From Oncomelania hupensis (taxonomy: Eukaryota; Mollusca; Gastropoda; Littorinimorpha; Pomatiopsidae), in contig CM072525.1 in the NCBI GenBank assembly GCA_036898135.1, positions 21,125,941 through 21,189,940 of the forward strand: a stretch of DNA of 64,000 bases, written 5' to 3'. Positions 45,326 through 56,169 of the stretch are shown piece by piece. Below the pieces are notes generated by a model that was given only the letters and a program-made list of their open reading frames with translations, was not told the origin of the DNA and searched no databases. Position numbers and translations under genes: made by a program. Positions within the stretch are counted from its first letter, which is position 1, and each line of letters starts with the position of its first letter.

Positions 45326-45893
45326 TGTTGAGCGCTCTGTTGTCTGAGGAGTTGGATGGTGAGCATCAAACATTAAATTGCCACCTTTAGCGCCTTGATT
45401 TGGCTCCTGTTTTGACACAGCCCTTGGAGTTGGTCATTGAGCTAGAAACTGCTATATTATAATAATAATTATACTGCTACTACTATTACTACTACTAACT
45501 ACTATTACTGATAATAATTATAATAATAATAAATAAATGAATAAATGAATAAATAAATAAATAAAAGGCAAAAATGTCCCTGCAAGCTTACGGTCGTTAG
45601 GGGGGGAAGCGTTTGGGATCTCCCTTTTCTCTAGGCTAGCTCAGTAAGGGTGGTGCATGTCTCCTCTCCCTCGCTGCAGATTTTAAACAGGTCCAGGTAC
45701 CCTATCACAGCTGGGTGGAGTGGGAGTGAGAGAGGGCGAGTCGTGCGCTTGTGTTCAATCTTTTTGTGTTGTTTGGTGGTTGCCTTGCAAGCGTGGCCAT
45801 CCATCCAAGTACTAACAAATCCTTCCCGACATTGCTTGACATAAAACACTGCTGGCATGTGCCTAGACCACTACACTACTTCGCCACACAATA

Positions 45894-45899
45894 AAGAAG

Positions 45900-45931
<32 letters not shown>

Positions 45932-45965
45932 GAAGAAGAAGAAGAAAAAAAGGAAGAAGAAGAAC
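45894..45965. repeat. (AAG)n array (intronic)
   Basis: About 22 GAA units followed by A-rich sequence. Confidence 0.9.
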
Positions 45966-46090
45966 AAAAGATTAAAAACAAAACAAAAAAACAAACAAAC
46001 CCAAAAAAAAACACTTGTGTTGAGAGCTACGGTGAGGGAAAAAAAAAATACTGCCTTGTATTAACGTGTCGTAATGTACTCGACTTTCAG

Positions 46091-46262
46091 GATCCCAATT
46101 GCCATATGTGCCCCGCTCCATCTGGAATAACGTGCCGCAAGGTTGAGGGCAGTACAGGCAGCAGAGTGGCCCTGGATCAGTGCCGAAACAACAACGGTCT
46201 TGTCTACTCCTGCACTGGCACCGACTGCGCCGACATGGAAGTCTCCGGTAGCTGTCCACCAG
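46091..46262 (+). CDS. Exon 7: CysD (Mucin2_WxxW-type) domain, C-terminal part
   Basis: Acceptor CGACTTTCAG, donor GTGAGG; phase 0 in, phase 1 out. About 57 residues: DPNCHMCPAPSGITCR, DQCRNNNGLVYSCTGTDCAD and MEVSGSCPPG. The CPxPxxIxCR core, the Gln-Cys, the G-L-x-x-C and the closing D-x-E-V-x-x-C follow the order of the mucin CysD domain. In mucins CysD domains sit between glycosylated stretches and make weak cross-links in the gel. Exons 6 and 7 together form a 276-nt phase 1-1 unit, so the domain could move as a block. Confidence 0.75.
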
Positions 46263-46849
46263 GTGAGGTGGATGACAGTGATCATGTAGCCTATTAGGAG
46301 GGGGGAGTATGAAAAGGGGAGAGAGGGTGGACAAAATGTTTAAGGTGGTAGCTGTCTCCCTTACAGAAATTTGGACTGGAGTGAAATGTTCAATATATAG
46401 AATTATGATCTTATATTAAAGTTCTCTTCCAGTTCGTTAGGGGTTTTAAATTTTTTTTTTTTTTTAATAATACTTTTTTTGGTGTGTGGAATTTTTGATG
46501 GACCTGTTCACCTGGATGACAGAAGTCGTGTGCGCTCAGGTAAGCTGCTCCCCTCTTTCCCCCCCCCCCCTCCCTTTCCCCTCCCCTTACACATACTGTT
46601 CCAGAATGCGTGCTTCTATGCAGGCTTGACCTAGCCGGCATCATTCAGAGACTGCACAACAACTATCACGTTACCCAAAACATTTTTTTAAAAGGTGGGC
46701 AAATAAATGTATGTGAGATGTAAGAGAGATTGGGAGGAAGGGGAGGAGGCCACCTCATCCATCGATTTGTGAGTGAAGGCTTTCATTTTCTTCCTTTAGT
46801 TTGGTTATACCAGATTAAAAATGCTGGATTATTGGGGTCTTGCGCATTC
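46263..46849. other. Intron sequence, no exon seen
   Basis: Poly-T near 46449-46463, a C-run at 46558-46570, otherwise unique. Confidence 0.45.
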
Positions 46850-47096
46850 CATCGCACAGGCTCGTGTCCTAGACTGGTGAGAGCGTACGGGCTACACAAA
46901 GACACCCAGCCAATTTGAGGTCCCTTCTCCCCTCCCCCCCCCTCTTTTCCCCCCCTCCCCTCCCCCCATACCCAGTCGCCCAGGATTGTGCTCAGTTTTT
47001 TTGGGCGTCAGTGCAGTTTTGAGTTAGGTTCTGTATCGACCAGCGCCTTGAGCAGCTCTTGATCTGGAAAAGCGCTATGTATGAATTATTAAATAA
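46850..47096 (+). mobile_element. SINE family D, 3' part (intronic)
   Basis: Tail CAGCGCCTTGAGCAGCTCTT then GGAAAAGCGCTATGTATGAA, upstream CCAGGATTGTGCTCAG and GTCCTAGACTGGTGA; all match the reverse of 52431-52640. The tRNA head is not preserved. Confidence 0.7.
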
Positions 47097-48947
47097 CAAC
47101 AACAACAAGAAATCTAAAGTCGGAGCGGGGCCCAAGGTCAGAAGAAGAAGCTGACATAATAATAATTATAATAATACAGTAGTAGTAATAATAATAATAA
47201 TAATAATTATGAATAAATTAAAAAAAATAATCATAATAACGGTATTTATATAGCGCTATTTCCTAATGACATCAGCTCAAAGAGCAGTTCTCTCGCATTT
47301 AAACTTAACGTTAACATCTAACTTCATACGAAAAACAAAGCGAAACAAAAAGAAGACGCTAATAAATTATGCAAAGACATAATACAGAAGACAGAATACA
47401 GAATCCTTTATTGTCCCCACAATCACCTGCAAGGAAATTCTTCGTGCAGTGTCCATCTGCATATAAAATCTTAAAGCAATAAACCCGTAACATCAACACA
47501 AACTGAAAATAAATGATGATGATGATATCTACAGTGATTAAGATCCATCGACAATGACGCTATCACACATACACACACACATACACACACACACACACTC
47601 ATATCCGTATACGTGGCACTCAAACTAACAATGATTGTGAAAAAGAAAGCACGGCCCGCCGCCACCTCTATTATCTCAAATTTTCAAGTGGGCGCCTGTA
47701 CTATGATGGCTGCTGTGGTTCAAGGCCACCGCCACTGGCAGAGTCAAGGCCATTGCTAGGATTTCACCGAAGGAGATGCAGCACATGGCCTGGGACTGCT
47801 ATTGTGACTGAGGTTGCTGGAGTAATTATTGGTTTTGTACTAGAAACAAAGGGATGCAGTTAGTATGGAACAGGGCAATGCATTAATACTGTGATAGCAT
47901 GGAATTATACACAACTTTCGTAGACGTTATAGTTTTCAGCCATCGCACGTACTTAACCAAAACAAGAGAGAGCAGATGTAAGTAGGTCAATGCACCCCTT
48001 TTCACTGTATCACTAAAACTGATGTTTTGCTTTCCCAAAACCTATTGTTATTGTACAATGTTTCACACCTAAATTCATTCAAGAAATACAAACATGAACA
48101 AGAATATTTACAAGTAAAATGTAAAAAATGAGGGAGGGTGGAGGAGGAGGAGAGCAGCTAAGGAGTGAGAGGGCTGGGGTTGTGCGGTGTGACTGCGGGT
48201 GGTCTGAATCATCCTCGTTTTCCGTCCATGGAGTGCTGTTTGTGGTTGTTGACTAGAGATATGACAAAACGAACATGGGCGTGTCCGTCCAACTCCTAGA
48301 GGTTTTCGGACCAGCTATTTCTCTTGCACCTTTGGCTGTGACTTGCCGTTTTGGCTTGAAGATGGCGTTGTGTCGGGTGACGTGGCCAGACCATGGCAAC
48401 ATGATGGTGGCCAAGCAAAGGGTCAACAAGTGTTGTGACCATAGTGGGGAGAAGACGAAAGAAGATTGCACTTGTTAAAGTTGTTATTGAAATGGTGGTT
48501 GTTTTCATGTTGTAACGGTCCATTCTCATCAAATCTGTTTATTTATTTATTTGGTATTTTATTTTTGGGGTATTCAAAAGCAACAAATATTATAGCATAC
48601 AAACGATTGCTTTTTTTGTTTGTTTTTTTTTAATCTTTTTTTTTTATATTTTATTTTATCTTTTTTTGTCAGAATGTTATATTGAAAATGTGAATCAAGT
48701 CGTTTTTTATCCATATATTGTTTATACTGCTGCTGTCCGTTTGTCTGGGTAGTTATTTGGCATCATCTGTGTAAGATGTGACTGTTAACTTTTTTTGAAT
48801 CTGGAACTGTATTGCAGGTAAGTGATGTTGATAGACGGGTCAGCTGTAGGAGCCATTTCTGACTATAAATACGACTTTGGGAAAGAGAGAAAAGAAACCT
48901 TTGAAATAAATTATTTGCCACGTGTCTGTTTTGCTGTGTTGCGACAG
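47097..48947. other. Intron sequence, no exon seen
   Basis: AAT runs (47157-47210), a TATATAGCGCTATT-type SINE tail piece near 47250, TCCTTTATTGTCCCCAC near 47402 (retroposon-end-like), a CA array at 47571-47600 and a T-rich stretch at 48600-48670. A minus-strand frame near 48300-48400 (WSGHVTRHNAIFKPK) faintly recalls a LINE C-terminus. Confidence 0.4.
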
Positions 48948-49076
48948 ATGTGGATGAGTGCAAAGATGCGAACCTGAATGACTGCGGACCCGACCAGATC
49001 TGCCTGAACACCAACGGTGGTTACCTGTGCCCATGTAGTGATACAAAGCCACTGATGGTCAACAACGAATGCAAAG
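48948..49076 (+). CDS. Exon 8: calcium-binding EGF-like domain
   Basis: Acceptor TGTGTTGCGACAG, donor GTACGT; phase 1 in and out, 129 nt. One whole EGF domain: DVDECKDANLNDCGPDQIC, CLNTNGGYLC, then CPC and ENEC-type end (VNNECK). Six cysteines in EGF spacing. DVDEC is the N-terminal Ca2+-binding signature and C-x-N-x4-Y-x-C is the consensus for Asn/Asp beta-hydroxylation, so Ca2+ binding is likely. One-domain-per-exon with 1-1 phases is the classical mobile EGF exon. Confidence 0.9.
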
Positions 49077-49813
49077 GTACGTATATTATATTTTCACATC
49101 GCTTTGAGTTCGATTGAAGAAAAAAGAAAGTGATAGCATCCATATTATTATTATTATTATTATGTTAGCGCTTACGCACAAAACAGCCGCAAAATATAAT
49201 TATGGTTATATAAACACAGCATCCTATTTCACACAAGAGTGAATCAGCAACATATTAATAAAGACTTGATAGAATGCAGGTTCAATTGTTCATGCAATTC
49301 GGAGTACACAATCATTACATCGTAGGGATTCTTCAATAATTATGTCAAAGTAGGAAATTTCAGTACTTTGTTTCTGAAAATGTCAGTTGTCTCGGGGATT
49401 TTGTTGAAACGAACTAAGCACGGTCATTATTTTTTTGCAGCACCTAGCGAAGTGCGCAACTGATGGCTAAGCGAACTCAGAGAGAGAGAGAGAGTGTGTG
49501 TGTGTGTGTGTGTGCGTGTGTGTGTGTGTAAGGGAGTGTATGAGCGAGTTAAAGATCGTCTAAAATCACAAATTGCGTAAAGACGTGAAATAAAATGAAA
49601 ATAAATAAAACTTAAAAAACAAAAATAAATAATAAAACAAAATAAAATAAAAGAAAGAAAATAAAACAGTGGTCCTTCTATACGGAGTATAGGAAAGCAT
49701 TGCACAAAGACTGTCACCTTACCTTCAAAGCATAAGGCACTCTCTGACGGAAAATCTTCATTGGGGACGCTGAGATAATAGTTCATTTCCACATCATTAT
49801 CCAGTGTTCGGAA

Positions 49814-49852
<39 letters not shown>

Positions 49853-50224
49853 TTCTTTCTCTTGCTCTCTCTTGCTCTCTCTTTCTCTCTCACTCTCTCT
49901 CTCTCTCTCTCGCTCTCTCTCTTAATATTCCTCGATGAAGATGGCACTGAATGTTTGGGAAATGTTTGTGAAGAACACAGAGCGGCAAGACGTCACCTGT
50001 CAGGCTGGCCCTAGCAATTACCGACTAAAACAACTTCCAGCGAGATGCACGGTACAGCCCAAACTCTCTCAGCCTGGCCTTGCTGTTACACCCATTCCAC
50101 AGCCTTGCACCAAACCATATCACCCTAGGCCATATCACCCTAGGCCTGTGGTTTTGAAACCCATACCTCAGCCTCGCTCAAAACTCTCTTCTGTACCACT
50201 CAATCTCCGTGACTGAGAACGTAT

Positions 50225-51148
50225 GTGACAGTAATATTGGCAATGACTCTGTCATACTGGACGAAAGTAGCCTGTGCTCTGAAGTTTCAGTTGCTGATCC
50301 TTTGTCTACTGCCACTCGCTCTTCAGCTCTCACGTGTGCTGTCACTAATGCCAGGTCCACCGCCAACACTGGCTCTGCTGATTTCGACTGGCCCCAACTC
50401 CATCTTGGGTATCAGTTCTAACACCGAGACACTGATTCTGGGAGATTCAGTGGTAGCAGGCCTACATGAAGCCAAAATGTCCGTGGCTGATGAGAGGACA
50501 CAAGTTATTGCAATAGTTGGACTAGATCGGGAAAGCCTTCTAAAATCATTGAGAGAGTCTACAGGTCGCCCTAATGTTACCACCCTGGTCATACACATCG
50601 GCATTAGTGACTGCAAGCGAGGTCATGTGTTAAGGAAAACGACATGGTGCACAGTCGTGACTGAGAGCCGTCTTTACTTCTAGAAACCCCGGATAATGTT
50701 GTCCACCATCCTACCACACCATGATGATAATGCATATGTCAACTTCTGCATTGCCAATTGGAATCAATGCATGAAACTAGTCTGCCAGCAGCATCCAGGG
50801 GTTGATGTAGTTGACAATGACTGTACCTTCTACACCAGGGCAAGAAAGTTGAAGGCGGGATGGATGAGTGATGCTGTGCACCCAAACTGTCGCGAAAGCA
50901 GTGGTCTAGCTGTTAACACCAATCGCTGTTACTCGGGAGCTATTGACTCGGCCATGCACACCCAGCGCCGTGTCCTAACCATGCAGACCCCGCGTTGTTT
51001 ACAACTGAAAAGAGACACTAGCCAAAGGTCAGTAGTACAGTCAGTCTGTGGTCAAGTTCTCCAATCTCAGCAGAGCAACATTACACCACGTCCATCTGAT
51101 GAACCACGGCAAAATCTTAATACTAATCCAAAAGCCGAAAACCACTGA
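50225..51148 (+). pseudogene. SGNH/GDSL-type hydrolase ORF of a mobile element (broken)
   Basis: In one frame with a single internal stop (TAG at 50681-50683): LILGDSVVAGL (block I, catalytic Ser at codon 75, nt 50447-50449), TTLVIHIGISDC (block III, where the usual Gly-x-Asn-Asp reads G-I-S-D), and after the stop MSDAVHPNC (block V Asp-x-x-His, near 50870-50885). These enzymes hydrolyse esters; in retroelements the role is unclear. A frame change upstream (near 50420) and the altered block III point to decay. No similarity to the host gene's domains. Confidence 0.65.
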
Positions 51149-51211
51149 ATTCGGCGGTCGAGAGAGGGTCCAAATCGTACGCACCCAGCTTGTCGCATGC
51201 TGTTCTCCACC

Positions 51212-51505
51212 AAAGGTCATCACAACCACTGTTAAACAACCCTGTTAGACCCATGTCAGCGCACAACAGCCAACTGAATAGTCAGCAGCAACAGCAACTG
51301 CAGTTTCACAAAGGTCACCACAACCGCTGTTAAACATCCCTGTTAGACCTATGTCAGCGCACAACAGCCAACTGAATCGTCAGCAGCAACAGCAACTGCA
51401 GTTTCACAAAGGTCACCACAACCGCTGTTAAACATCCCTGTTAGACCTATGTCAGCGCACAACAGCCAACTGAATCGTCAGCAGCAACAGCATTTTCAGT
51501 TTCAC
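51212..51505. repeat. 98-bp tandem repeat, 3 copies
   Basis: Units at 51212, 51310 and 51408, nearly identical, each with AAAGGTCA(C/T)CACAACC and CAACAGCCAACTGAAT. They lie 3' of the SGNH ORF within the same element. Confidence 0.9.
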
Positions 51506-52037
51506 AAGAAGACACCTTTAGACCTCTCATATCAGTCATTCTCCACCCCTAAACGACAAGGGAAAAAAAACAACTTTTTGAATACCTTTTCCGACTCCTA
51601 AACTAAGTGTTTCTATGTCTAATAACCTGATTGTATATCTTGTATTGTAATTTATTGTTAGTAGTGAATAAAGTTGGTGCAGTCAAAATTCAAACATCAC
51701 ATGCTTAGCCTACACTCAAACACATAACACGTTTGTACTCGATCCTCTCCACTCCTTTTCATTATTCACAGGGTGGTGATCCCGCTTGTTGTTCTTATTA
51801 AGATTAAGATGTTTATTTAGGTCGGAACTAATAACTGAGAGTTCCCCCACGCTTTGCTCTCTAACAACTGTGGCCTCCCTATATAGAGTGTAGGAAAGTA
51901 TTGCACACAGACTGTCACCTTACCTTCAATGTACCAAGCTGTGTCATACTGTCAGCTTGGATGAAAAACCTTCATAGGGCACACAAGTTATGTTTCTTTT
52001 CTACAAAATAAAATAAAATAAATATTAATTTTAAAAA

Positions 52038-52073
52038 TTCCTATCCTATCCTACCCTGCAACTCGGAGGTCAT
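52038..52073 (-). mobile_element. RTE LINE tail remnant (intronic)
   Basis: TCCTATCCTATCCTACCCTG then CAACTCGGAGGTC: only the reversed tail and the last 3' UTR bases. Confidence 0.6.
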
Positions 52074-52168
52074 AAAATGTTAAAAAATGTTTTCATTAAA
52101 TTAAAATAAATTAATAAACAAATTAACTTGGGATTTGTTGTAAAAAAAAAAAAAACCAACTGTTTCAG

Positions 52169-52309
52169 CGGTGGATCAGTGCGATATGATGGGAACCAGC
52201 GGCGCTGGGTATAACTACGACAACCATGTCAAGCCCTTCAGGTCTGACCAGGTTGCTGCCTTGGACGCCGAATGTCAGATCAAGTTTTTTGAAATCTGCA
52301 AGCCTATAG
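52169..52309 (+). CDS. Exon 9: start of a degenerate VWD domain
   Basis: Acceptor CCAACTGTTTCAG, donor GTGGGT; phase 1 in and out. About 47 residues: VDQCDMMGTSGAGYNYDNH, then AECQIKFFEICKP. The C-x-(I/Y)-x-(F/L)-x-x-x-C pattern followed, in exon 10, by LFTIVFDN resembles the C-Y-x-L...C / F-x-V start of VWD domains. The Ca2+-site GDPH motif expected before it is absent. Assignment rests on the continuation into exons 10-12 and on the C8-TIL modules that follow. Confidence 0.65.
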
Positions 52310-52425
52310 GTGGGTCGTGTTTGTTTTTTTTGTTTTTTTTTTTGTTTGTCCTCCCCGTTATCATGATTAAGATGGTGGTGATTGTGCAGAGATGGAGCAC
52401 AGTGGCCTTGCTGTAGACTTTATTC

Positions 52426-52848
52426 AATCGTTCTTATATAGCGCTTTACCAGCTCAAAAGCTGCTCAATGCGCTGGCCGATACAGGATCTAACTCAAGCC
52501 GCCCGAGACGCCCACCCGCAGCTTTTGGGCGCATGGTCTGACGCCCGTACAACTGAGCACAATCCTGGGCAGCCAGGGATGGGGGAGAATGACCTAAGTG
52601 CATGCGGGGTGTGTTCTTGTCACCGGCACTCACCCGTCTAGGACATGAGCGTCAGGATCTTTAAAGTCCGTTATGATGGAATGTATGCGACACAGACTAG
52701 ACCTCGGTTTATACTCTCATCTGAAGGGGTAGGAAACGGGAGTAAAGTATCTTTCCCAAGGACACAACACAATGCCCCGGCCTGGGCTCGAACCCGGGAC
52801 CTTCAGATCCGCAAGCCAAAGCTCTACCATTAGGCCACCATGCCTCCA
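52426..52848 (-). mobile_element. tRNA-derived SINE, family D, full-length copy (intronic)
   Basis: The minus-strand head (52780-52848) resembles a tRNA: GTGGCCTAATGGTAGAGC and B box GGGTTCGAGCCC, both in reverse. The body contains CCTGGGCAGCCAGG and the tail TATATAGCGCTTTACCAGCT. Other pieces: 46850-47096, 62550-62765, 12241-12306, 14192-14300. Confidence 0.85.
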
Positions 52849-53375
52849 TAACTTTTAACTCCAGACTTTTAACCTATAACTATCTGGTGTCTGATCCCAG
52901 ACCAACGCTGGGCCCAGCACCCCACCAGATCACTTGCCCTTAACACTATAGGCACTATCAAGCCACATAGGACATAAAGCAACGAACCCGCAATTTGACG
53001 GCAGGGTGAAGTTTCATCATCTAATCAATTATCTGAATAAAATTCTCTATCGCATCCATCCCATCCCCTTTCTCCATTACTCCTCCCAAAAGGGAATTAA
53101 GCTTATGTGTCGTTCATCGGATCAGCAATAAAGATTTTACTGATTAAACAATGGTGGTTTTTAGTTGTTGTTGTTGTTTTTAAATGGTTGCTAAAGTAAT
53201 TTGGGCGTTGTTAATAATTTACCGGCAAGTTGATATTTAATCTGCGACTTACCAACATATATATATGCTTAAAGATTGTGGTGGTGAAACCTCCCAGGGT
53301 TTTAGGTTAAAAAAGTGATACTGCTTTTCTTGTCTTAATTTTTCCTCTTTTTTAAATTTTTAATTTTTTTTACAA

Positions 53376-53377
<2 letters not shown>

Positions 53378-53453
<76 letters not shown>

Positions 53454-53510
53454 TATTTATTTCTTTATTTCTTTATTTCTTTCTTTCTTTATTTATTTAT
53501 TTATTTTTTA
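53378..53510. repeat. (ATT)n array with ATTT/CTTT runs (intronic)
   Basis: About 23 ATT units (53379-53449), then TTTC and TTTA tetranucleotides. Confidence 0.95.
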
Positions 53511-53976
53511 AAGATGATTGACAACATTTATTTCTTTTAAAATTCTGTTATTTTCTTCCTTCCATTCAAAAAGCAAATTCGAAAGTGACATCCGGTCACT
53601 ATAGTAGTGGAAGCTTATTTCAAGTTGCAGTCTTTGTACAGAATTTCAGCAAAACATATTGTTCTTGTGGTGTGTCTAAATAATTATTCTTGTGCCATGC
53701 CAAATAATATTGTCGACCTCCATTGAACAAGTGAAGTGGGAAATGACGTCCAGACATGCGCTGTCGCAACTCGTTTTTCTGTCTTTATACCAGAATGTCA
53801 CCGAAAAATAATCATTGTACGTTGTTGTTTTTTAATACATTATGGTGCTCAGTTGTATCTAGCTTTTCGGTCTTTGTACCAAATGTCGCCGAAAAATAAT
53901 TGTTTTGCTAAGACATAAATAAAAGAAACAAATGTTATTGTGCTAAATAATGATTGTGGTTCATTGGTGGTTTCAG

Positions 53977-54137
53977 ATGCCAAGCAGACGCTTTTCACCA
54001 TCGTCTTTGACAACACAAGAGAGGGTGACAGACTTAACCAAAAAGTCTCGGTGACAATAATCAAGCGGACTGATTCCGGTAACGTCACTTCCACGTTCTC
54101 CTTCGAACAGAAACTCTGGAAAGACGGAAAATTCGCT
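53977..54137 (+). CDS. Exon 10: VWD domain, middle part
   Basis: Acceptor TTGGTGGTTTCAG, donor GTACGT; phase 1 in, phase 0 out. About 54 residues: AKQTLFTIVFDNTREGD, KVSVTIIKRTDSGNVTS, FEQKLWKDGKFA. Alternating strands with V-S-V and W-K-D-G-K fit the beta-sandwich of a VWD domain. An NVT glycosylation sequon is present. Confidence 0.7.
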
Positions 54138-54139
54138 GT

Positions 54140-54760
54140 ACGTAATGTCGTCTTAGTAAAGAAAAGGTGGAGGAAAAATTTTTTTATTTGGGATAATATT
54201 CCGTCACCCGTGTGGGCGAAATCTTGTTGCTTCCTCAGCAAAGGAGCGACGGCTGCAGAGCAGTACTACCATGGACGAAAGGGAATAGATGACAAGGCGG
54301 AGGAAGAGATTGACGATGATGATGATGATGATAATGATATTGATGATCGTGATGGAGGAAGATAGAGAGGAGGAGGAGTAAGAGAAAGAAGAAAAAACAG
54401 AAAAAAAAGAATAAGATGCATGATACCTGCTGCTCTGCTGTTAATGATGATCATTTTGAAGATAAAGGAGGTGAATCTTATCAACCACTAATATGTTTCC
54501 ACGCAACTGTAGGATGCTGCGATGGTAGCAGTCTAATTCTCTATTACCTTCCACTCCAATACCCCCCCCCCCCTCACTCTCACTCTCCCGCCCCCACCAT
54601 CCTGTTTGTTGTGACACTTGAAAAGGAAGAGTGTGAAAATGCCTGAAAATTTTAAGTTATCTAGGTCGAAAATAGGTCTAGCCTAGGGTTACAGTTAATC
54701 CTAACACTAGCCCTAACCCTAATCCAAATTCTAACTAACTGCAATCCTAACGCTAAAATA
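54140..54760. other. Intron sequence, no exon seen
   Basis: A GAT run near 54313-54340, A/G-rich sequence to 54415, a poly-C run at 54562-54572 and degenerate CCTAA-type units at 54690-54750. Confidence 0.45.
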
Positions 54761-55171
54761 CAGAGGTGCCAACCAGTACGGATTGACCGTATTTAATTCC
54801 GGCGAAGTGAATTAAATACGGAAATACGGTAGCTTTTATAAAAATACATAGGTTCTCCTTTCCGTTTTGCCGATCGTTTATCTTTGCCAGCGGTGCTTCT
54901 GTACCGGTTTCTGGTCTCATAATAGTATTCCTTCACTCACTGAACGTCGCTGTGTTCAACAAGCTGATTTTCATGGTGATTTTAGAGTAAAACAAGTGTG
55001 GTGTTCAACAAGCTGATTTTCATCGTGATTTTAGAAAACTGAAAATAGCCTGCTTTTTCAAAGGGAAGCCTATCGTTACTTTATAGTGTCATAAGCTGGG
55101 TTTTGCGAGACAAAAAATACTGACAATTGTTAAAAAATACTTACAAGAAGATTAGGGGGTTGGCACCTCTG
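54761..55171. mobile_element. CAG...CTG DNA transposon with 6-bp target duplication (intronic)
   Basis: Termini CAGAGGTGCCAACC and GGTTGGCACCTCTG are a perfect 14-bp inverted repeat. AAAATA flanks both sides (54755-54760 and 55172-55177). Inside, CCGTATTTAATTC pairs with GAATTAAATACGG as a hairpin near 54789-54823, and a 50-bp unit (GTGTTCAACAAGCTGATTTT) is duplicated at about 54952 and 55001. 411 bp, non-coding. Confidence 0.85.
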
Positions 55172-55635
55172 AAAATATCAAAATTTGGCATACAAATTTT
55201 ATTCAGTATCTTTGCGCAATAGTACAATTACGAATGTCCCAAAGGATGCGCGAATGGAAGTACATGCTCCTAATAGACCCCCAACATTTCCTGTTGGTAA
55301 TACTCGTGCTGAAAGGAACCGGAACTCATTTAGTGTTCTTCTCACACCAGCTCAATGCCTATGTGAGCAGCACTCTTAGGTTCTCCCACATTTTGCTGGC
55401 TGCGGGCTATTTATAGCTTGCCTACACCCTCCTTTTCAGTGAAAGGAAAGGAAAGAAGAGCACCGGCGAAGCTATTTATAGCTAGCCTGGCTGAACTAAC
55501 TTCAAAACCTAAAAGCTTTGGTTGAGTTGGTGTGTTCTTCTGCATAATCATAACGATCCAGTATGGGTTAACAGACTTTGTTTTTGTTCATTACAATAGC
55601 AATACTCCATCTTCCTGTGTTTTTTTTCCTTCTAG

Positions 55636-55746
55636 TTGAACGGTGAGACACGTGTCGGTGCCTCCTTCCAGGACCCAGCCACTGGCGTGCAGTTCACCAG
55701 CACGGCGAAATCTTTCTTAATCTCTGCCGATGAGAACCAGAATAAG
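55636..55746 (+). CDS. Exon 11: VWD domain, middle part
   Basis: Acceptor TTTTCCTTCTAG, donor GTATAA; phase 0 in and out, 37 codons. LNGETRVGASFQDPATG then AKSFLISADENQNK. The L-N-G-x-x-V stretch corresponds to the v-l-N-G-x-x-v strand of VWD domains, and F-L-I-S to the next strand. Continues in phase into exon 12. Confidence 0.7.
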
Positions 55747-55785
55747 GTATAAAGACTTTGAACATTGAACTGTGAACTTTCCACC

Positions 55786-55806
55786 CTCTGTGTGTGTGTG
55801 TGTATG

Positions 55807-55855
<49 letters not shown>

Positions 55856-55856
55856 A
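55786..55856. repeat. (GT)n microsatellite (intronic)
   Basis: About 33 GT units, 40 bp after the exon 11 donor. Confidence 0.95.
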
Positions 55857-56017
55857 ATCATTATCATTCAACATTCTTGTTTGACCTTGCAGTGTTTGCT
55901 TCCAGCAAAGGCGTTAAACTGATTCCAGACGATACGTGTTATCAAGTGTTAAAGTCGAGATTATGAAACCTAAATCGGAATGCGCAAACGCTTATTCAAT
56001 TTCTTACAAGCCAATGT

Positions 56018-56165
56018 CCACCAAGCAGGAGACTTTGACGCTCACTAGATGGTCAGAGATCTATCAAGCATTGGCTGTGTAGGTAGCTGTATGCCCTCAA
56101 CAGCCTCTGACATTCACATTGGGATCAGCATCGCTTTTGGGCGGGTTGCCTCTATAACCTTAGTA
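56018..56165. mobile_element. Second copy of the 29-bp-core element, almost without core (intronic)
   Basis: CCACCAAGCAGG, a single core-like GAGATCTATCAAGCAT, then GTATGCCCTCAACAGCCTC and CTTTTGGGCGGGTTGCCTC, matching the flanks of 43126-43940. Confidence 0.65.
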
Positions 56166-56169
56166 GCAG

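Larger units (their letters stand above)
49671..51997 (+). mobile_element. Decayed retroelement with SGNH-hydrolase ORF between direct repeats (intronic)
   Basis: Direct repeats of about 125 bp lie at 49671-49795 and 51872-51997 (sharing AGGAAAG(C/T)ATTGCACA and GACTGTCACCTTACCTTCAA). Between them are a broken ORF with an SGNH-esterase signature (50225-51148), three 98-bp tandem units (51212-51505) and an AATAAA signal near 51668. SGNH domains occur in Ngaro-type tyrosine-recombinase retrotransposons, which have split direct repeats, and in ORF1 of some L2 and CR1 LINEs. No recombinase or reverse transcriptase was recognised, so the class is open. Confidence 0.5.

Noticed and set aside
45972..46334. 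Minus-strand open frame over exon 7
   Set aside because: Shadow of the plus-strand CysD exon, with no domain pattern of its own.
48253..48532. Minus-strand LINE C-terminus (WSGHVTRHN)
   Set aside because: Only a few residues match the expected pattern and no tail or second copy was found; too weak to call.
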